Part shown: piece after piece, positions 24,389-34,425 of the stretch | Layout: each line of letters begins with the position of its first letter | Numbering within the stretch: the first letter of the stretch is position 1 | Source: Kribbella monticola | Lineage (GTDB): Bacteria; Actinomycetota; Actinomycetes; Propionibacteriales; Kribbellaceae | DNA: 64,000 nt | Assembly (NCBI RefSeq): GCF_003261635.1 | Contig: NZ_QFXK01000039.1 | Span: 1-64,000 of the forward strand | Direction: 5' to 3' | Made by a program: the position numbers and the translations under genes | Notes under the pieces: generated by a model | What the model saw: the letters and a program-made list of their open reading frames with translations, nothing else | Database searches by the model: none | What the model was told of the DNA's origin: nothing

Positions 24389-27300
24389 ATGCTCAGGTGG
24401 ACTGCCATCCATCCCCGACGAACCCGCTCATCCTCGCCGGCCAGGCGATCGAGCACGGCTGGACGACCCGGCCGGACCAGTCAGACCGGTCAGACCAGCC
24501 AGGCTAGTCGGATCGGCCGGGCCAGTCGGATCGGCCGGACCGGTCGGACCGGTCGGCGTACGGCGTTGATCACCACTGCCGCGCTGTTGACCGGATTGCT
24601 GCCGCTCGGAGTTGCCGGGCAGGCGGCTGCCGACGACCCCGATCCGATCGTGCTGGCCTCGTTCGAGGGGGCGGAGCCGTTCGCCTCGCCGCCGAATGCG
24701 GGGATCTTCGGGTGGGGCAGTGACGCCGACGACCCGCCGACGATGGAGTTGCAGAGCAGGGCCGATGCGCCGCAGGGCGACAAGGTGCTGCACGGGACGT
24801 ACAACATCAGCGGGTACGGCGGGTTCTCGCACGACGTCACCTTCGACCAGAACCCGGGCGACTGGTCCGCGCACAAGGGCATCCGGTTCTGGTGGTACGG
24901 GCAGAACACGGCACCTCTCCCGCCCGGTTCCGGCAAGCGGATCTTCTTCGAGATCAAGGACGGCGGCGCCAACGCCGAGGCGTCCGAGTTGTGGAACACG
25001 AGTTTCACCGACGACTGGGAGGGCTGGCACCTGGTCGAGATCCCGTTCGCGGACCTCAACTACCGCGGTGACTACCAGCCCGTCGGCGGCATCGACCAGG
25101 TGCTCAACCTGACCCAGATGTGGGGCTACGCGATCACCATGCCGGTCGGGTCTCCTGGTGAGTTCGCGATCGACCAGGTCGAGGTCTACGGCAAGGCCGA
25201 CCCGGCGCTCAAGGCGAGCGTGGTCACCGATGCCGGGGTTTACCCGGTCAAAGAAGGTGGCACGGCCCAAGTCAAGGTGACTGTCGCAACCACGGGCAGT
25301 ACGCCGCTGGAGGAACCCGTCATGGTCGACTACCGCACGGGAACCGGTACTGCGGGCGCAAGCGACTACACCCCCGTCTCGGGAACGTTCACCTTCCCAG
25401 CCGGTACGCCGTCCGGCGCCACCCAGGTCGTCAGTGTGGTCACCAAGAAGGACCGCACCCCCGAGGTCGCCGAGACCATCCCGCTCGAGCTCTCAGTCAC
25501 CGGCGCGAAAGCGCCGAGCACCACGCCTCAGATCGTCATCAACGCGCACGACCTCCCGTACCTGCACCCGAAACTCCCGGTGAAACTGAGGGTCAAGGAT
25601 CTGCTCAGCCGGATGACCCTGGCCGAGAAGGTCGGCCAGATGACCCAGGCCGAGCGGAACGCGCTCAAGTCGAAGTCCGACATCGCGACGTACGCGCTCG
25701 GTTCGCTGCTGTCCGGCGGTGGCTCCGTGCCGACGCCGAACACCCCGGCCGGTTGGGCGGCGATGATCGACACCTTCCAACTGAACGCGCAGGCGACCAG
25801 GCTGCAGGTGCCGCTCATCTACGGCGTCGACGCAGTGCACGGGCACAACAATGTGGTGGGCGCGACGATCCTGCCGCACAACATCGGCATGGGCGCCACC
25901 CATGATCCGGACCTGTCCCGCCGGGCCGGCGAACTGACCGCGACCGAGGTTCGTGCGACCGGCGTGCCCTGGGACTTCGCACCGTGCGTCTGCGTGGTCC
26001 GCGACGACCGCTGGGGCCGTTCGTACGAAGGCCTCAGCGAGGACCCGGCCTTGGTGAAGGCGATGGCGACCGTCATCACCGGCATGCAGGGCAAGGCCGA
26101 CGGCAGTCAGCTTGCCCAGAGCAACCATGTACTGGCGACCGCGAAGCACTACGTGGGCGACGGCGGTACGACGTACGGGTCGTCGACGACCGGCAACTAC
26201 AAGATCGACCAGGGCGTCACCGAGGTCACCCAGCAGCAGTTGGAGGCGATCCACCTCGACCCGTTCAAGACCGCGGTCGATCTCGGCGTCGGCTCGGTGA
26301 TGCCGTCGTACTCGAGTGTCGACATCATCGGCGACGACCAGGGGCCGGTGAAGATGCACGGCAACGCGGCGCTCATCAACGGCGTACTCAAGCAGCGGAT
26401 GGGATTCGACGGCTTCGTGATCAGCGACTGGCAGGCGATCGACCAACTGCCGGGCGACTACCCGAGCGACATCCGTACGTCGATCAACGCCGGTCTCGAC
26501 ATGATCATGGTGCCGACCAACTACGTCGACTTCACCGCGGGTCTCACCGCCGAGGTCACCGCCGGCCGGGTCGCCCAGGCCCGGGTGGACGACGCGGTGA
26601 GCCGGATTCTCACCCAGAAGTTCAAGCTCGGCCTGTTCGAACACCCGTACGCCGACACCAGCAAGCTCGACCAGATCGGCTCGGCCGCCCACCGAATCAT
26701 CGCCCGGGAGGCAGCCGCCAAGTCTCAGGTGCTGTTGAAGAACGACGCCAATCTGTTGCCATTGACAACCACCGAAAAGGTGTACGTCGCCGGCAGCAAC
26801 GCCAACGACCTCGGCAACCAGATGGGCGGCTGGAGCATCACCTGGCAAGGCGCCTCCGGCAACACCACGACCGGCACCACGATCCTGGACGGCATCAAGA
26901 AGAACGTGCCGACGGCAACGTTCAGCCAGGATGCCTCGGCCCCGACCGACGGATACGACGTCGGAGTCGTCGTGGTCGGCGAGAAGCCGTACGCCGAAGG
27001 CATCGGCGACGTCGGCAACAACGGCCACACCCTAGGACTGACCGACGCCGACAAGGCGACGGTGAGCAAGGTGTGCGCGGCGATGAAGTGTGTCGTCCTG
27101 GTCGTCTCCGGCCGCCCGCAGGTGATCGCCGACCAACTCGGGGACATCGACGCCCTGGTGGCGTCCTGGCTGCCGGGCACCGAAGGCGACGGCGTCGCGG
27201 ATGTGCTGTTCGGTAAGCGCCCGTTCAGCGGCCGGCTTCCGGTCACCTGGCCGCGCGCCCTCGACCAGGAGCCGCTGAACGTCGGTGATGCGGCCTACAA

Positions 27301-27709
27301 CCCGCAGTACCCGTTCGGTTGGGGTTTGACGACGCAGGCGGCGGCTCGCCAGCAGCTGGCGACGGCGCAGAAAGACCTGCTGCGCAAGGGCTCCCGCGAT
27401 GCCGCGGCACTCGCGGCGGTGGTCTACATCGAGCTGGCGTTGCGCGTGAAGGACTGGTCCGGTCCGCAGGCGCCGGGCGCTCTGGCGGCGCTCGGTCAGG
27501 CCGGGAGGTTCTTGCAGAAGTCCAAGGTGGACTCGTTCGCGGACGACGATCCCGTGGTTGGTGCGGCCCGCTGGATCGCACAGGACCAGATCGGGCAGAA
27601 CCTCGACGAGGCCACCTCGAAGCTGACCTCCGACGCGGCCCATCTGGCGCTCACCGGCGACCTCAGCACCGCGATCGCCAAGCTGGCGGCGGCGTACAAG
27701 CTGCACTAG
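24389..27709 (+). CDS. secreted multidomain GH3 glycoside hydrolase
   Basis: 1106 residues. An unusually long basic N-terminus (residues 1-58, repeating RTSQTGQ, SRIGRA and GRTGR) precedes the hydrophobic signal (TALITTAALLTGLLPLGVAG) and cleavage near AAADD. Next come a jelly-roll carbohydrate-binding-like domain (about residues 85-270: LASFEGAEPF, IRFWWYGQN, FAIDQVEVYG), a Calx-beta-like module (about 275-385) and a full GH3 two-domain catalytic unit (about 400-1000) with GVDAVHGHNN and the nucleophile Asp in VISDWQAID. A helical C-terminal region of about 110 residues follows. It is probably a beta-glucan or beta-glucoside hydrolase acting outside the cell. The ATG at 24389 has GAGGAG 6 nt upstream. 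Confidence 0.9.
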   Translation: MLRWTAIHPRRTRSSSPARRSSTAGRPGRTSQTGQTSQASRIGRASRIGRTGRTGRRTALITTAALLTGLLPLGVAGQAAADDPDPIVLASFEGAEPFASPPNAGIFGWGSDADDPPTMELQSRADAPQGDKVLHGTYNISGYGGFSHDVTFDQNPGDWSAHKGIRFWWYGQNTAPLPPGSGKRIFFEIKDGGANAEASELWNTSFTDDWEGWHLVEIPFADLNYRGDYQPVGGIDQVLNLTQMWGYAITMPVGSPGEFAIDQVEVYGKADPALKASVVTDAGVYPVKEGGTAQVKVTVATTGSTPLEEPVMVDYRTGTGTAGASDYTPVSGTFTFPAGTPSGATQVVSVVTKKDRTPEVAETIPLELSVTGAKAPSTTPQIVINAHDLPYLHPKLPVKLRVKDLLSRMTLAEKVGQMTQAERNALKSKSDIATYALGSLLSGGGSVPTPNTPAGWAAMIDTFQLNAQATRLQVPLIYGVDAVHGHNNVVGATILPHNIGMGATHDPDLSRRAGELTATEVRATGVPWDFAPCVCVVRDDRWGRSYEGLSEDPALVKAMATVITGMQGKADGSQLAQSNHVLATAKHYVGDGGTTYGSSTTGNYKIDQGVTEVTQQQLEAIHLDPFKTAVDLGVGSVMPSYSSVDIIGDDQGPVKMHGNAALINGVLKQRMGFDGFVISDWQAIDQLPGDYPSDIRTSINAGLDMIMVPTNYVDFTAGLTAEVTAGRVAQARVDDAVSRILTQKFKLGLFEHPYADTSKLDQIGSAAHRIIAREAAAKSQVLLKNDANLLPLTTTEKVYVAGSNANDLGNQMGGWSITWQGASGNTTTGTTILDGIKKNVPTATFSQDASAPTDGYDVGVVVVGEKPYAEGIGDVGNNGHTLGLTDADKATVSKVCAAMKCVVLVVSGRPQVIADQLGDIDALVASWLPGTEGDGVADVLFGKRPFSGRLPVTWPRALDQEPLNVGDAAYNPQYPFGWGLTTQAAARQQLATAQKDLLRKGSRDAAALAAVVYIELALRVKDWSGPQAPGALAALGQAGRFLQKSKVDSFADDDPVVGAARWIAQDQIGQNLDEATSKLTSDAAHLALTGDLSTAIAKLAAAYKLH

Positions 27710-27721
27710 CCGCCCAACCTC

Positions 27722-27755
27722 AGAGGGCCGGCGGGAGCCATCCCGTCGGCCCTCT
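27722..27755. terminator. terminator hairpin between convergent GH3 and MMPL genes
   Basis: The 15-nt arms AGAGGGCCGGCGGGA (27722-27736) and TCCCGTCGGCCCTCT (27741-27755) pair at 14 of 15 positions around GCCA. Placement between two convergent stops suggests it serves both genes. Confidence 0.8.
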
Positions 27756-27769
27756 GCCGCGTCAGCCGG

Positions 27770-29920
27770 TCAGACCGTGACGAGTTCGCGTGTTGGCTCG
27801 GCGGGCTGGGCCGCGCTGAGCTTGTTCGGCCACCAGGCCTTGCGGCCCAGCAGAACCATGATGGACGGCAGCATCACGATGCGGACCAAGGTAGCGTCGA
27901 TCAGTACGGCGACCGCCAGCCCGACGCCCATCTGCTTCATCTCGATCATCCCCAGCGTCGCGAAGACCGCGAACACCGACACCATCACAGCCGCCGCGCT
28001 CGTCACCACCCCGGCCGACTCGGTGATCCCCTTCCGTACCGCGTCGCGCGGCGACAGTCCTTCGACCACGCCCTCCCGGATCCGTCCCAACACGAACACG
28101 TGGTAGTCCATCGACAACCCGACCAGGATCACGAATAGGAACAGCGGAATCCACGACACCACGAACCCTGGCGAGGTGAAGTCGAGCAACCCCTCCGCCC
28201 AGGTGTGCTGGAAGACGAGGGACAGTACGCCGAAGCACGCGGCCACCGAGGCCAAATTGAGCAGCGTCGTCACCACCGCGATCGCCAGACTCCGGAAGGT
28301 GAACGCCATCATCACCAGCGTCAGCCCGAGCACGAAGGCGATCACGTACGGCAACTTGTCCCGCTGATGCTGCCCGTAGTCGCTCTGTGAGGCCGCCTCG
28401 CCGCCGACCGCCCAAGTTGCCCCAGGCAAGGAACTCAACGCCGCCGGAGCCAGCTTCGTCCGCAACGAGGTCAGCGCATTCTTCGCCTCAGCACTCGATT
28501 CGGAATGCGGCGACACGAGATTCAGTACTGCGGTATCGCCCGCCTGCCGGATCTTCTGCCCCGGCACCGCGACCAACTCCCCCGACTTGACCGCCGCGGA
28601 CTCCAACTTGGCCAATCCTGCAGCCGCTCCGCTCGATGCCTTGACCACCACCGTGTACGACGTACCGCGGGACGGGAAGTCCTCTTGCAACGCGGTCATC
28701 GTGCGTACCTCGGGAATGCTCTGCGGCAACGTGTCGAGTCCGGCCGGCGCGGTCTTCATATCCATCGCCGGTACTCCGAGGGCCCCGATCCCGATGACCG
28801 CGACCAGCAACGCGACGCGCGGGAACCGTAGTACGGGCGCCAGGATCCGCCGGCTGATCCCGGCCGGGCCGATCCGCCGGTTGAGCCGCCAGAGCAGCGG
28901 AACACGCGGCCGGTCGACGCGGTGCCCGAGCTTCGCCAGCAACGCCGGGAGTACGGTCAGCGAACCGAGCACGGCGACCGCGACGACGACGATCGTTGCC
29001 GTCGCCATCGAGGAGAAGGTGGCGTCCTGCGCGACGTACAGGCCGGCCATGGAGACGATGACGGCCAGGCCCGAGACGACCACCGAGTGCCCCGAGGTGG
29101 CAGCCGCGATCTCCACCGCATCGAGAGTACTGCGACCGCGCCGGCGTTCCTCGCGTTCACGTTTGAGATAGAACAGCGAGTAGTCGACGCCGACAGCCAT
29201 ACCGATCAGCAGTACGACGTTCGCCACCGAACCGCCGTCGGGGAACAGGTACGACAGCGGCGCGTAGAAGCCGACCGCCGCGCCGACGGCCGAGAACGCC
29301 AGCAGGACAGGGATTCCGGCCGCGATCAACGCGCCGAACGCGAGCAACATGAGCACGAACGTGATCGGCAGGCTCAGCTTCTCCGCACTGGCCAGGTCCG
29401 CGCCGACGCGCTTCCAGATGCCCTTGTTCAGCGAGGCTTCGCCGGTCTCGTTGATCGACAGCTCCGGATGCGCCTGCTGTACTTCGGCGGTCGCGGCGAT
29501 CAGCTTGTCGACATTGTCGGCCGCGTCGTCCGCCGTCCCTTTCAGGTCGATCGGAAGCAGAGCGGCCTTACCGTTCTCCGCCCAGACCGGTTGCCCAACG
29601 TTGCCGACGGCATCGATCGCGGTGAGCTTCTGGCGCAACTGATTGATCGCAGTGGTCGCGGTCGCCTTGTTCAGTGGGCCGTTGGTAGCTGTCAGCAGGA
29701 CGGTTTCGCTCGGTCTGTCGCCGAGCCCCGCCTGTTCGATGAGCTGGGCGGCGACACCAGATTGCCCCGTCCAGGTGTCCTTGGCCTTCGTCTGCTGTTT
29801 CGGAACCGCGACCGACAAGCCGACCGCGACGACGACGAGCAACAGCCAGAGGCCGATCGCCCGCCACGGATGAGTAGCACTCCACCGTGCGGCGCGCACG
29901 GTCATCGATCCCCTGCTCAT
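27770..29920 (-). CDS. MMPL/RND-family membrane exporter
   Basis: 716-residue RND-superfamily transporter of the actinobacterial MMPL type, which exports lipids or other amphiphiles using the proton gradient. It has the usual two-fold layout: one N-terminal helix, an external domain, helices 2-6 (containing GMAVGVDYSLFYLKREREE), a long cytoplasmic loop, helix 7, a second external domain, and helices 8-12 (containing VGLSMDYHVFVLGRIREG). The paired Asp-Tyr motifs GVDYSLF and SMDYHVF are the proton-relay hallmark. The start at 29920 has GAGAGGTAG upstream. No regulator is adjacent on the same strand and the cargo is unknown. Confidence 0.9.
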   Translation of the reverse strand: MSRGSMTVRAARWSATHPWRAIGLWLLLVVVAVGLSVAVPKQQTKAKDTWTGQSGVAAQLIEQAGLGDRPSETVLLTATNGPLNKATATTAINQLRQKLTAIDAVGNVGQPVWAENGKAALLPIDLKGTADDAADNVDKLIAATAEVQQAHPELSINETGEASLNKGIWKRVGADLASAEKLSLPITFVLMLLAFGALIAAGIPVLLAFSAVGAAVGFYAPLSYLFPDGGSVANVVLLIGMAVGVDYSLFYLKREREERRRGRSTLDAVEIAAATSGHSVVVSGLAVIVSMAGLYVAQDATFSSMATATIVVVAVAVLGSLTVLPALLAKLGHRVDRPRVPLLWRLNRRIGPAGISRRILAPVLRFPRVALLVAVIGIGALGVPAMDMKTAPAGLDTLPQSIPEVRTMTALQEDFPSRGTSYTVVVKASSGAAAGLAKLESAAVKSGELVAVPGQKIRQAGDTAVLNLVSPHSESSAEAKNALTSLRTKLAPAALSSLPGATWAVGGEAASQSDYGQHQRDKLPYVIAFVLGLTLVMMAFTFRSLAIAVVTTLLNLASVAACFGVLSLVFQHTWAEGLLDFTSPGFVVSWIPLFLFVILVGLSMDYHVFVLGRIREGVVEGLSPRDAVRKGITESAGVVTSAAAVMVSVFAVFATLGMIEMKQMGVGLAVAVLIDATLVRIVMLPSIMVLLGRKAWWPNKLSAAQPAEPTRELVTV

Positions 29921-30053
29921 GTTCTACCTCTCGCCGACCCCGCCCAGGCACTCTGCCCGCTGCGTCGAGCCTGTCGCGATCGCCCCGGCAACTCAGGAGC
30001 TTCAAGTCCCCCACCCACGGTGGACCTAGCACTACCTACACCAGGTGTTGGGG

Positions 30054-30971
30054 TCAGCTGGCGGTAGGCCGGGTGCGGAGGCGGCGGAGCATGCGGGCGT
30101 CTTCGAAGCCGACGGCTCGGGCGGCGGCCTCGATCGTGGCCCCGTGGCCGATCAGGTGCTCGGCGCGTTCGAGTCGCAGGATCTGCTGGTAGCGCAAAGG
30201 CGTGAGACCCGTCGCGGCGGTGAACACGCGGGTCAGCGTCCGCTCGCTCACCCCGACACCGCGGGCCAGCTCGGCCAGCCGCAGCTGTTCGGCGTACCGG
30301 CTGTCGATCACGTCCTGGACCCGGTGCGCGAGATCGCTGACATGCCCACGGTGCCGCAGCATCGCGCTCTCCTGCGGCTCGTCACCGTTCCGCCGGGCGT
30401 ACACGACCATCTCGCGCGCCACCCGAGCCGCGGCCTCGGCACCGCGGTCGACCGCGATCAGGTGCAGCGCCAGATCGATCCCGCTGGCGATCCCCGCCGA
30501 GGTGATGACGCGGTCGTCCACGACGTACAGGACGTCCCGGACCAGGCGCCCCTTCGGGTACCGCGCGGACAAGGTCTCCGTCAGGTCGTGGTGCGTCGTG
30601 TAGCTGCGACCGTCGAGCAAGCCGGCCGCGCCGAGAGCGTCCGCCCCTGAACAGACGCTCGCGACCTGGCCGCCACTCGCATGATGACTCCGCAATCGCT
30701 GCTTCGTCAGCGCCGCGATCGGCACCTGAGGCGTGAAGCGGGGAGACCGCCAGCCCGGTACGACAATGAGGTCGGCCGGGCTGAGGTCGGGCCAGTCGAG
30801 TTGCGCCTTGACCGGGATCCCCTGCGCCGTGACGACCTCGTCGGCCTCCGCCACGTAGTACAGGTCGTAACCATGTCCGAGATCGTTCGCCGTCGAGAAT
30901 GCCTGGGCGGGACCGGCGAGGTCGAGCAAATGCAGTTTCGGCAGCAGCAGGAAGACGACCTTGGTAGGCAT
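30054..30971 (-). CDS. GlxA-type AraC-family regulator
   Basis: 305-residue regulator with an N-terminal DJ-1/PfpI domain (MPTKVVFLLLPKLHLLDLAG; elbow ASVCSGADALGAAGLLDGR with Cys present) and a C-terminal AraC HTH pair (LRLAELARGVGVSERTLTRV and IEAAARAVGFEDARMLRRLR). It follows the isochorismatase gene by 7 nt on the same strand, so it is probably co-transcribed and may control that gene. The start at 30971 removes 26 unsupported residues of the open frame. Confidence 0.88.
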   Translation of the reverse strand: MPTKVVFLLLPKLHLLDLAGPAQAFSTANDLGHGYDLYYVAEADEVVTAQGIPVKAQLDWPDLSPADLIVVPGWRSPRFTPQVPIAALTKQRLRSHHASGGQVASVCSGADALGAAGLLDGRSYTTHHDLTETLSARYPKGRLVRDVLYVVDDRVITSAGIASGIDLALHLIAVDRGAEAAARVAREMVVYARRNGDEPQESAMLRHRGHVSDLAHRVQDVIDSRYAEQLRLAELARGVGVSERTLTRVFTAATGLTPLRYQQILRLERAEHLIGHGATIEAAARAVGFEDARMLRRLRTRPTAS

Positions 30972-30978
30972 GATCCGG

Positions 30979-31578
30979 TCAGGATGCCACGAGCACCGGG
31001 GCAATCTCGTCGAGCGTCCGGATGGTGGCGAAACGGCCGGCCAGCGCATACTCCGTCCGCTCGGCGATCACGGCCGGGCTGAGCGTCCGCGGGTCGGCCA
31101 GGATCTCCTCGAGGGTGGCGTCGGAGGGCATCGTCCAGTGCGGTAGCAGGGTGGTCGCCGTCGCCTCGGTGACGAAGACGACGTCGTACCCGAGGTCGGA
31201 CGCGACCCGCGTGGTGGTTTCGCAGCACTGCTCGGTGCGGATGCCGCTGATGACGAGTTCGCGGATGCCTCGCTGGGTCAGTAACTGCTGCAGGTTCGTG
31301 GTGGTGAAGGCGTTGTGCGAGGTCTTGGTGATCACCGGCTCGCCGGTCGCCGGGGTCAGGCCCTCGATCAGCCGGACGTGCCCCTCGGCCGGGTCGAACG
31401 CGCCGCCGGTGCCCGGTTCGGTGTGCAGGATCCAGACCACCAGGTCGCCGCGGTCGCGGGCCGCGGCGACCAGGCGGTTGACCCGGTCGGCGATGTCGGG
31501 GTGGTCGACCGCGCTCCAATTGGGGCGGACGCGGAAGGATTCCTGGACATCGATGACGATCAGTGCGCTCTGGCTCAT
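30979..31578 (-). CDS. isochorismatase-family cysteine hydrolase
   Basis: 199-residue enzyme of the isochorismatase-like hydrolase family. The triad is visible: Asp in ALIVIDVQESF, Lys in ITKTSHNAF and Cys in RTEQCCETTTR. Family members hydrolyse isochorismate, nicotinamide, N-carbamoyl compounds and similar amides, so the exact substrate is open. It is the first gene of a two-gene unit with the GlxA-type regulator. The 235 bp upstream are relatively AT-rich for this genome and hold a poor TTGACG (31690) candidate for the divergent epimerase promoter. Confidence 0.88.
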   Translation of the reverse strand: MSQSALIVIDVQESFRVRPNWSAVDHPDIADRVNRLVAAARDRGDLVVWILHTEPGTGGAFDPAEGHVRLIEGLTPATGEPVITKTSHNAFTTTNLQQLLTQRGIRELVISGIRTEQCCETTTRVASDLGYDVVFVTEATATTLLPHWTMPSDATLEEILADPRTLSPAVIAERTEYALAGRFATIRTLDEIAPVLVAS

Positions 31579-31813
31579 GGCGTCGATCCTGCGGCCTGAC
31601 CGGCGACTCGCAAAAGGCATCAACCGGCCCTGCACCGGACGGATCTGGTCAGCCGTGGACAAATGTATTTACAACGTTGGAGATGCAAATTGACGAATTC
31701 GAACCGTTCCAAACTATTCCAAACAGCCGAAAAGCCTGCTTACAGTGCCCGGGTCGGCACTGTGAGCGCGCTCTCCCGCCGACAACCCAGCGTCAACCAG
31801 TGAGGGGATTGCA

Positions 31814-33028
31814 ATGCCTGACAACCTGCCCCGCCGCCAAGTCCTGCGGACCGCCGGTGCGCTCGGCCTGGGCGCCGCGGCCGTCGGCGCCCTGCAGACC
31901 GGGGCCGACGCCGCGGGAACGCCCGATAAGGTCGCCGCCATGGATGCGCACCACGGACACGGACGACTCGCCATTCGCAAGGATCCGTTCGGGACCACAC
32001 CGGACGGTCAGGCGGTCGACGTCTACACCTTCGGCAACGGCCGGATCACGATCTCGATGCTGACCTGGGGGGCCACCATCCAGCGGGTCGAGACCCCCGA
32101 CCGGCGCGGCCACACCAAGAACATCAGCCTCGGCTTCGACAACCTGCCCGACTACGCGGCGCTCAGCCCGTACTTCGGCGCGACGGTCGGCCGCTACGGC
32201 AACCGGATCGCCAAGGGCAAGTTCAGCATCGACGGCCACAGCTACCAGATCCCGGTCAACAACGGCGAGAACGCCCTGCACGGCGGCACGATCGGCTTCG
32301 ACAAGAAGGTCTGGAAGGCCAAGGTCGTCGAGACCTCGTCCGCCGTCGGCGTCGCGTTCACCTACGTCAGCCCGGACGGCGAGATGGGCTTCCCCGGCGA
32401 GCTGACCAGCCGGGTGACCTACACACTCGACCGGCACGACAACCTGCGGATCGACTACCACGTCACGGTCGCGGGCAAGCCGACCGTGCAGAACCTGACC
32501 AACCACGTGTACTTCAACCTGGCCGGTGAAGGCTCCGGCACGATCGAGGGACACGTCCTGGAGCTGAACGCCGCGAAGTACACGCCGGTGGACGCCGGCC
32601 TGATCCCGACCGGCGAACTCGCTCCGGTCGCCGGGACACCGTTCGACTTCACCAGGCCGACGCCGATCGGCGCGCGGATCCGGGACGACCATCCCCAACT
32701 GGTGATCGGGCACGGGTACGACCACAACTTCGTCCTCGGCAAGCCCGACTCGCACGGGATGCGGTTCGCCGCCCGCTTCTGGGAGCCCGAGCACGGCCGC
32801 ACGGTGACCGTCCACACCACCCAGCCCGGCGCACAGTTCTACAGCGGCAACTTCCTCGACGGCACCATCCAGGGCATCGGCCACAAGTCCTACCGCCAGG
32901 GCGACGCCTTCGCCTTCGAGACCCAGCACTTCCCCGACTCCCCCAACCAGCCGAACTTCCCGTCGACGGTCCTCCGCCCCGGCGAGGTCTTCACCTCCAC
33001 CACCGTCTACACCTTCGGCACGAAGTAG
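31814..33028 (+). CDS. secreted aldose 1-epimerase (GalM family)
   Basis: 404 residues. The N-terminus PRRQVLRTAGALGLGAAA is twin-arginine-like, so export via Tat is likely and the mature protein would act outside the cell, unlike standard cytoplasmic GalM. Family motifs are SPYFGATVGRYGNRIAKGKF, NNGENALHGG, the catalytic His in NLTNHVYFNLAGEG and the catalytic Glu in FAFETQHFPDSPN near the C-terminus. It interconverts alpha and beta anomers of released sugars and could complement the secreted GH3 enzyme encoded 4 kb upstream (inference). Confidence 0.92.
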   Translation: MPDNLPRRQVLRTAGALGLGAAAVGALQTGADAAGTPDKVAAMDAHHGHGRLAIRKDPFGTTPDGQAVDVYTFGNGRITISMLTWGATIQRVETPDRRGHTKNISLGFDNLPDYAALSPYFGATVGRYGNRIAKGKFSIDGHSYQIPVNNGENALHGGTIGFDKKVWKAKVVETSSAVGVAFTYVSPDGEMGFPGELTSRVTYTLDRHDNLRIDYHVTVAGKPTVQNLTNHVYFNLAGEGSGTIEGHVLELNAAKYTPVDAGLIPTGELAPVAGTPFDFTRPTPIGARIRDDHPQLVIGHGYDHNFVLGKPDSHGMRFAARFWEPEHGRTVTVHTTQPGAQFYSGNFLDGTIQGIGHKSYRQGDAFAFETQHFPDSPNQPNFPSTVLRPGEVFTSTTVYTFGTK

Positions 33029-33036
33029 ACCCACGG

Positions 33037-33079
33037 TCCGTACTGCGGTCTCCGGGCAACCGGCAGACCGCAGTACGGA
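33037..33079 (+). terminator. terminator hairpin after the epimerase gene
   Basis: TCCGTACTGCGGTCT (33037-33051) pairs perfectly with AGACCGCAGTACGGA (33065-33079), a 15-bp stem with a 13-nt loop, starting 9 nt after the stop codon. A weak GCTTGTG follows. Confidence 0.85.
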
Positions 33080-33175
33080 GCGCTTGTGACTTTGGAGTGG
33101 CGCCCGATCCGCAGGTGGGAGCGACCCGCTGGAGTCAGACGCGAAGGGCGGCCCAACTCGCTTAGGGTCGTGCGT

Positions 33176-34390
33176 ATGTCGGAACCGGTGCTCGAGATTC
33201 CGTTTGCTGATGCGTTTCAGTTCGATCCGTCGCCTACGTTCGCGGAGTTGCGGGAGAACCGGCCGGTTGCGCGGGTGCGCACGCTGGCGGGGGCCGAAGT
33301 CTGGCTGGTGACGCGGTACGACGACGTACGGCTGGTGCTCGCGGATCCGCGGTTCTCGCGGGCCGCGGTCGTCAAGCAGGGAGCGCCCCGGGTCGCGCTG
33401 GCCAAGCCGATGCCGAACAGCCTGACCACGACGGATCCGCCCGAGCACACGCGGCTGCGGAAGCTGGTGTCGTCGACGTTCGCGCATCGGCGGATCGAGC
33501 GCACCCGGCCGTGGGTCGCGGAGTTGTCGGCCAAGCTCGCCGACGATGTCGCGGCCGCCGGCGACGGAGCCGACATCCGCCAACTGGTGGCGTTGCCGCT
33601 GCCGATCCAGGTGATCTGCCAGCTGCTCGGAGTCCCGTACGCCGATCGGGCCCAGTTCCGCGAGTGGACCGAGCTCGGGTACAGCATGCGGATGGCCGAG
33701 AAGGACCTGGTCGAGCAGGCGATGGCCGACCTCACGGCGTACATCGAAGAGCTGGTCGAGCGGAAGCTCGCGAACAGTTCCCGGCCGGCCGAGGATCTGC
33801 TCGACGAACTGGTGCGCGCTCGCGAGGAAGGCGATCGGCTCAGTCAGGAGGAGCTGATCTCGTTCGGCGTCAACCTGCTCGTCGCCGGCCACGAGACGTC
33901 CGCGAACCAGATCTCGAGCGTCGTCGCGACCCTGCTGCGCTGGCCGGAGAACTGGGCCCGCCTGGTCGCCGATCACTCACTGGTCGACTCCGCGATCGAA
34001 GAACTCCTGCGCTTCAACCGCTTCAGCGAAGTCGGTCAACTGCGGGTCGCGCTCGAAGACGTCGAGCTGCACGGCGTACAGATCAAAGCCGGCGACGGCG
34101 TGATGGCCGCCCTCAACTCGGCGAACCGGGATCCTCGCCAGTACGACGATCCCGACGAACTCCGGCTGGACCGGCCGGACAACAAACACCTTTCCTTCGG
34201 CTTCGGCCCCCACTTCTGCCTCGGCGCCCAGCTCGCCCGCATCGAACTCCAGGAGTCCCTCCTGGCCCTCCTCCGCCGCTTCCCCAACCTCTCCCTGGCC
34301 AAGCCCGCCGAATCCCTCCCCTGGCGCCGAGTCCTGGTAAGCGGCCTAGCCGAACTCCCCGTAAACCTAGGCCTCAACCAGACCGCTTGA
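33176..34390 (+). CDS. cytochrome P450
   Basis: 404-residue soluble bacterial P450 (CYP105/107-like size). Seen are the I-helix LLVAGHETSANQ, the ExxR of helix K (EELLRF), and the heme-binding loop FGFGPHFCLGAQLAR with the axial Cys near residue 350. It needs ferredoxin partners, none of which is encoded nearby. The start at 33176 gives the usual short N-terminus; the GTG/ATG options upstream would add an Arg-rich leader. A GST and a PEP-mutase-like gene follow at gaps of 35 and 54 nt, so a small catabolic or detoxification operon is possible. Confidence 0.92.
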   Translation: MSEPVLEIPFADAFQFDPSPTFAELRENRPVARVRTLAGAEVWLVTRYDDVRLVLADPRFSRAAVVKQGAPRVALAKPMPNSLTTTDPPEHTRLRKLVSSTFAHRRIERTRPWVAELSAKLADDVAAAGDGADIRQLVALPLPIQVICQLLGVPYADRAQFREWTELGYSMRMAEKDLVEQAMADLTAYIEELVERKLANSSRPAEDLLDELVRAREEGDRLSQEELISFGVNLLVAGHETSANQISSVVATLLRWPENWARLVADHSLVDSAIEELLRFNRFSEVGQLRVALEDVELHGVQIKAGDGVMAALNSANRDPRQYDDPDELRLDRPDNKHLSFGFGPHFCLGAQLARIELQESLLALLRRFPNLSLAKPAESLPWRRVLVSGLAELPVNLGLNQTA

Positions 34391-34425
34391 CGTTCAGAAG
34401 GGCGGCGGTTGGGCACTGTGGGGTT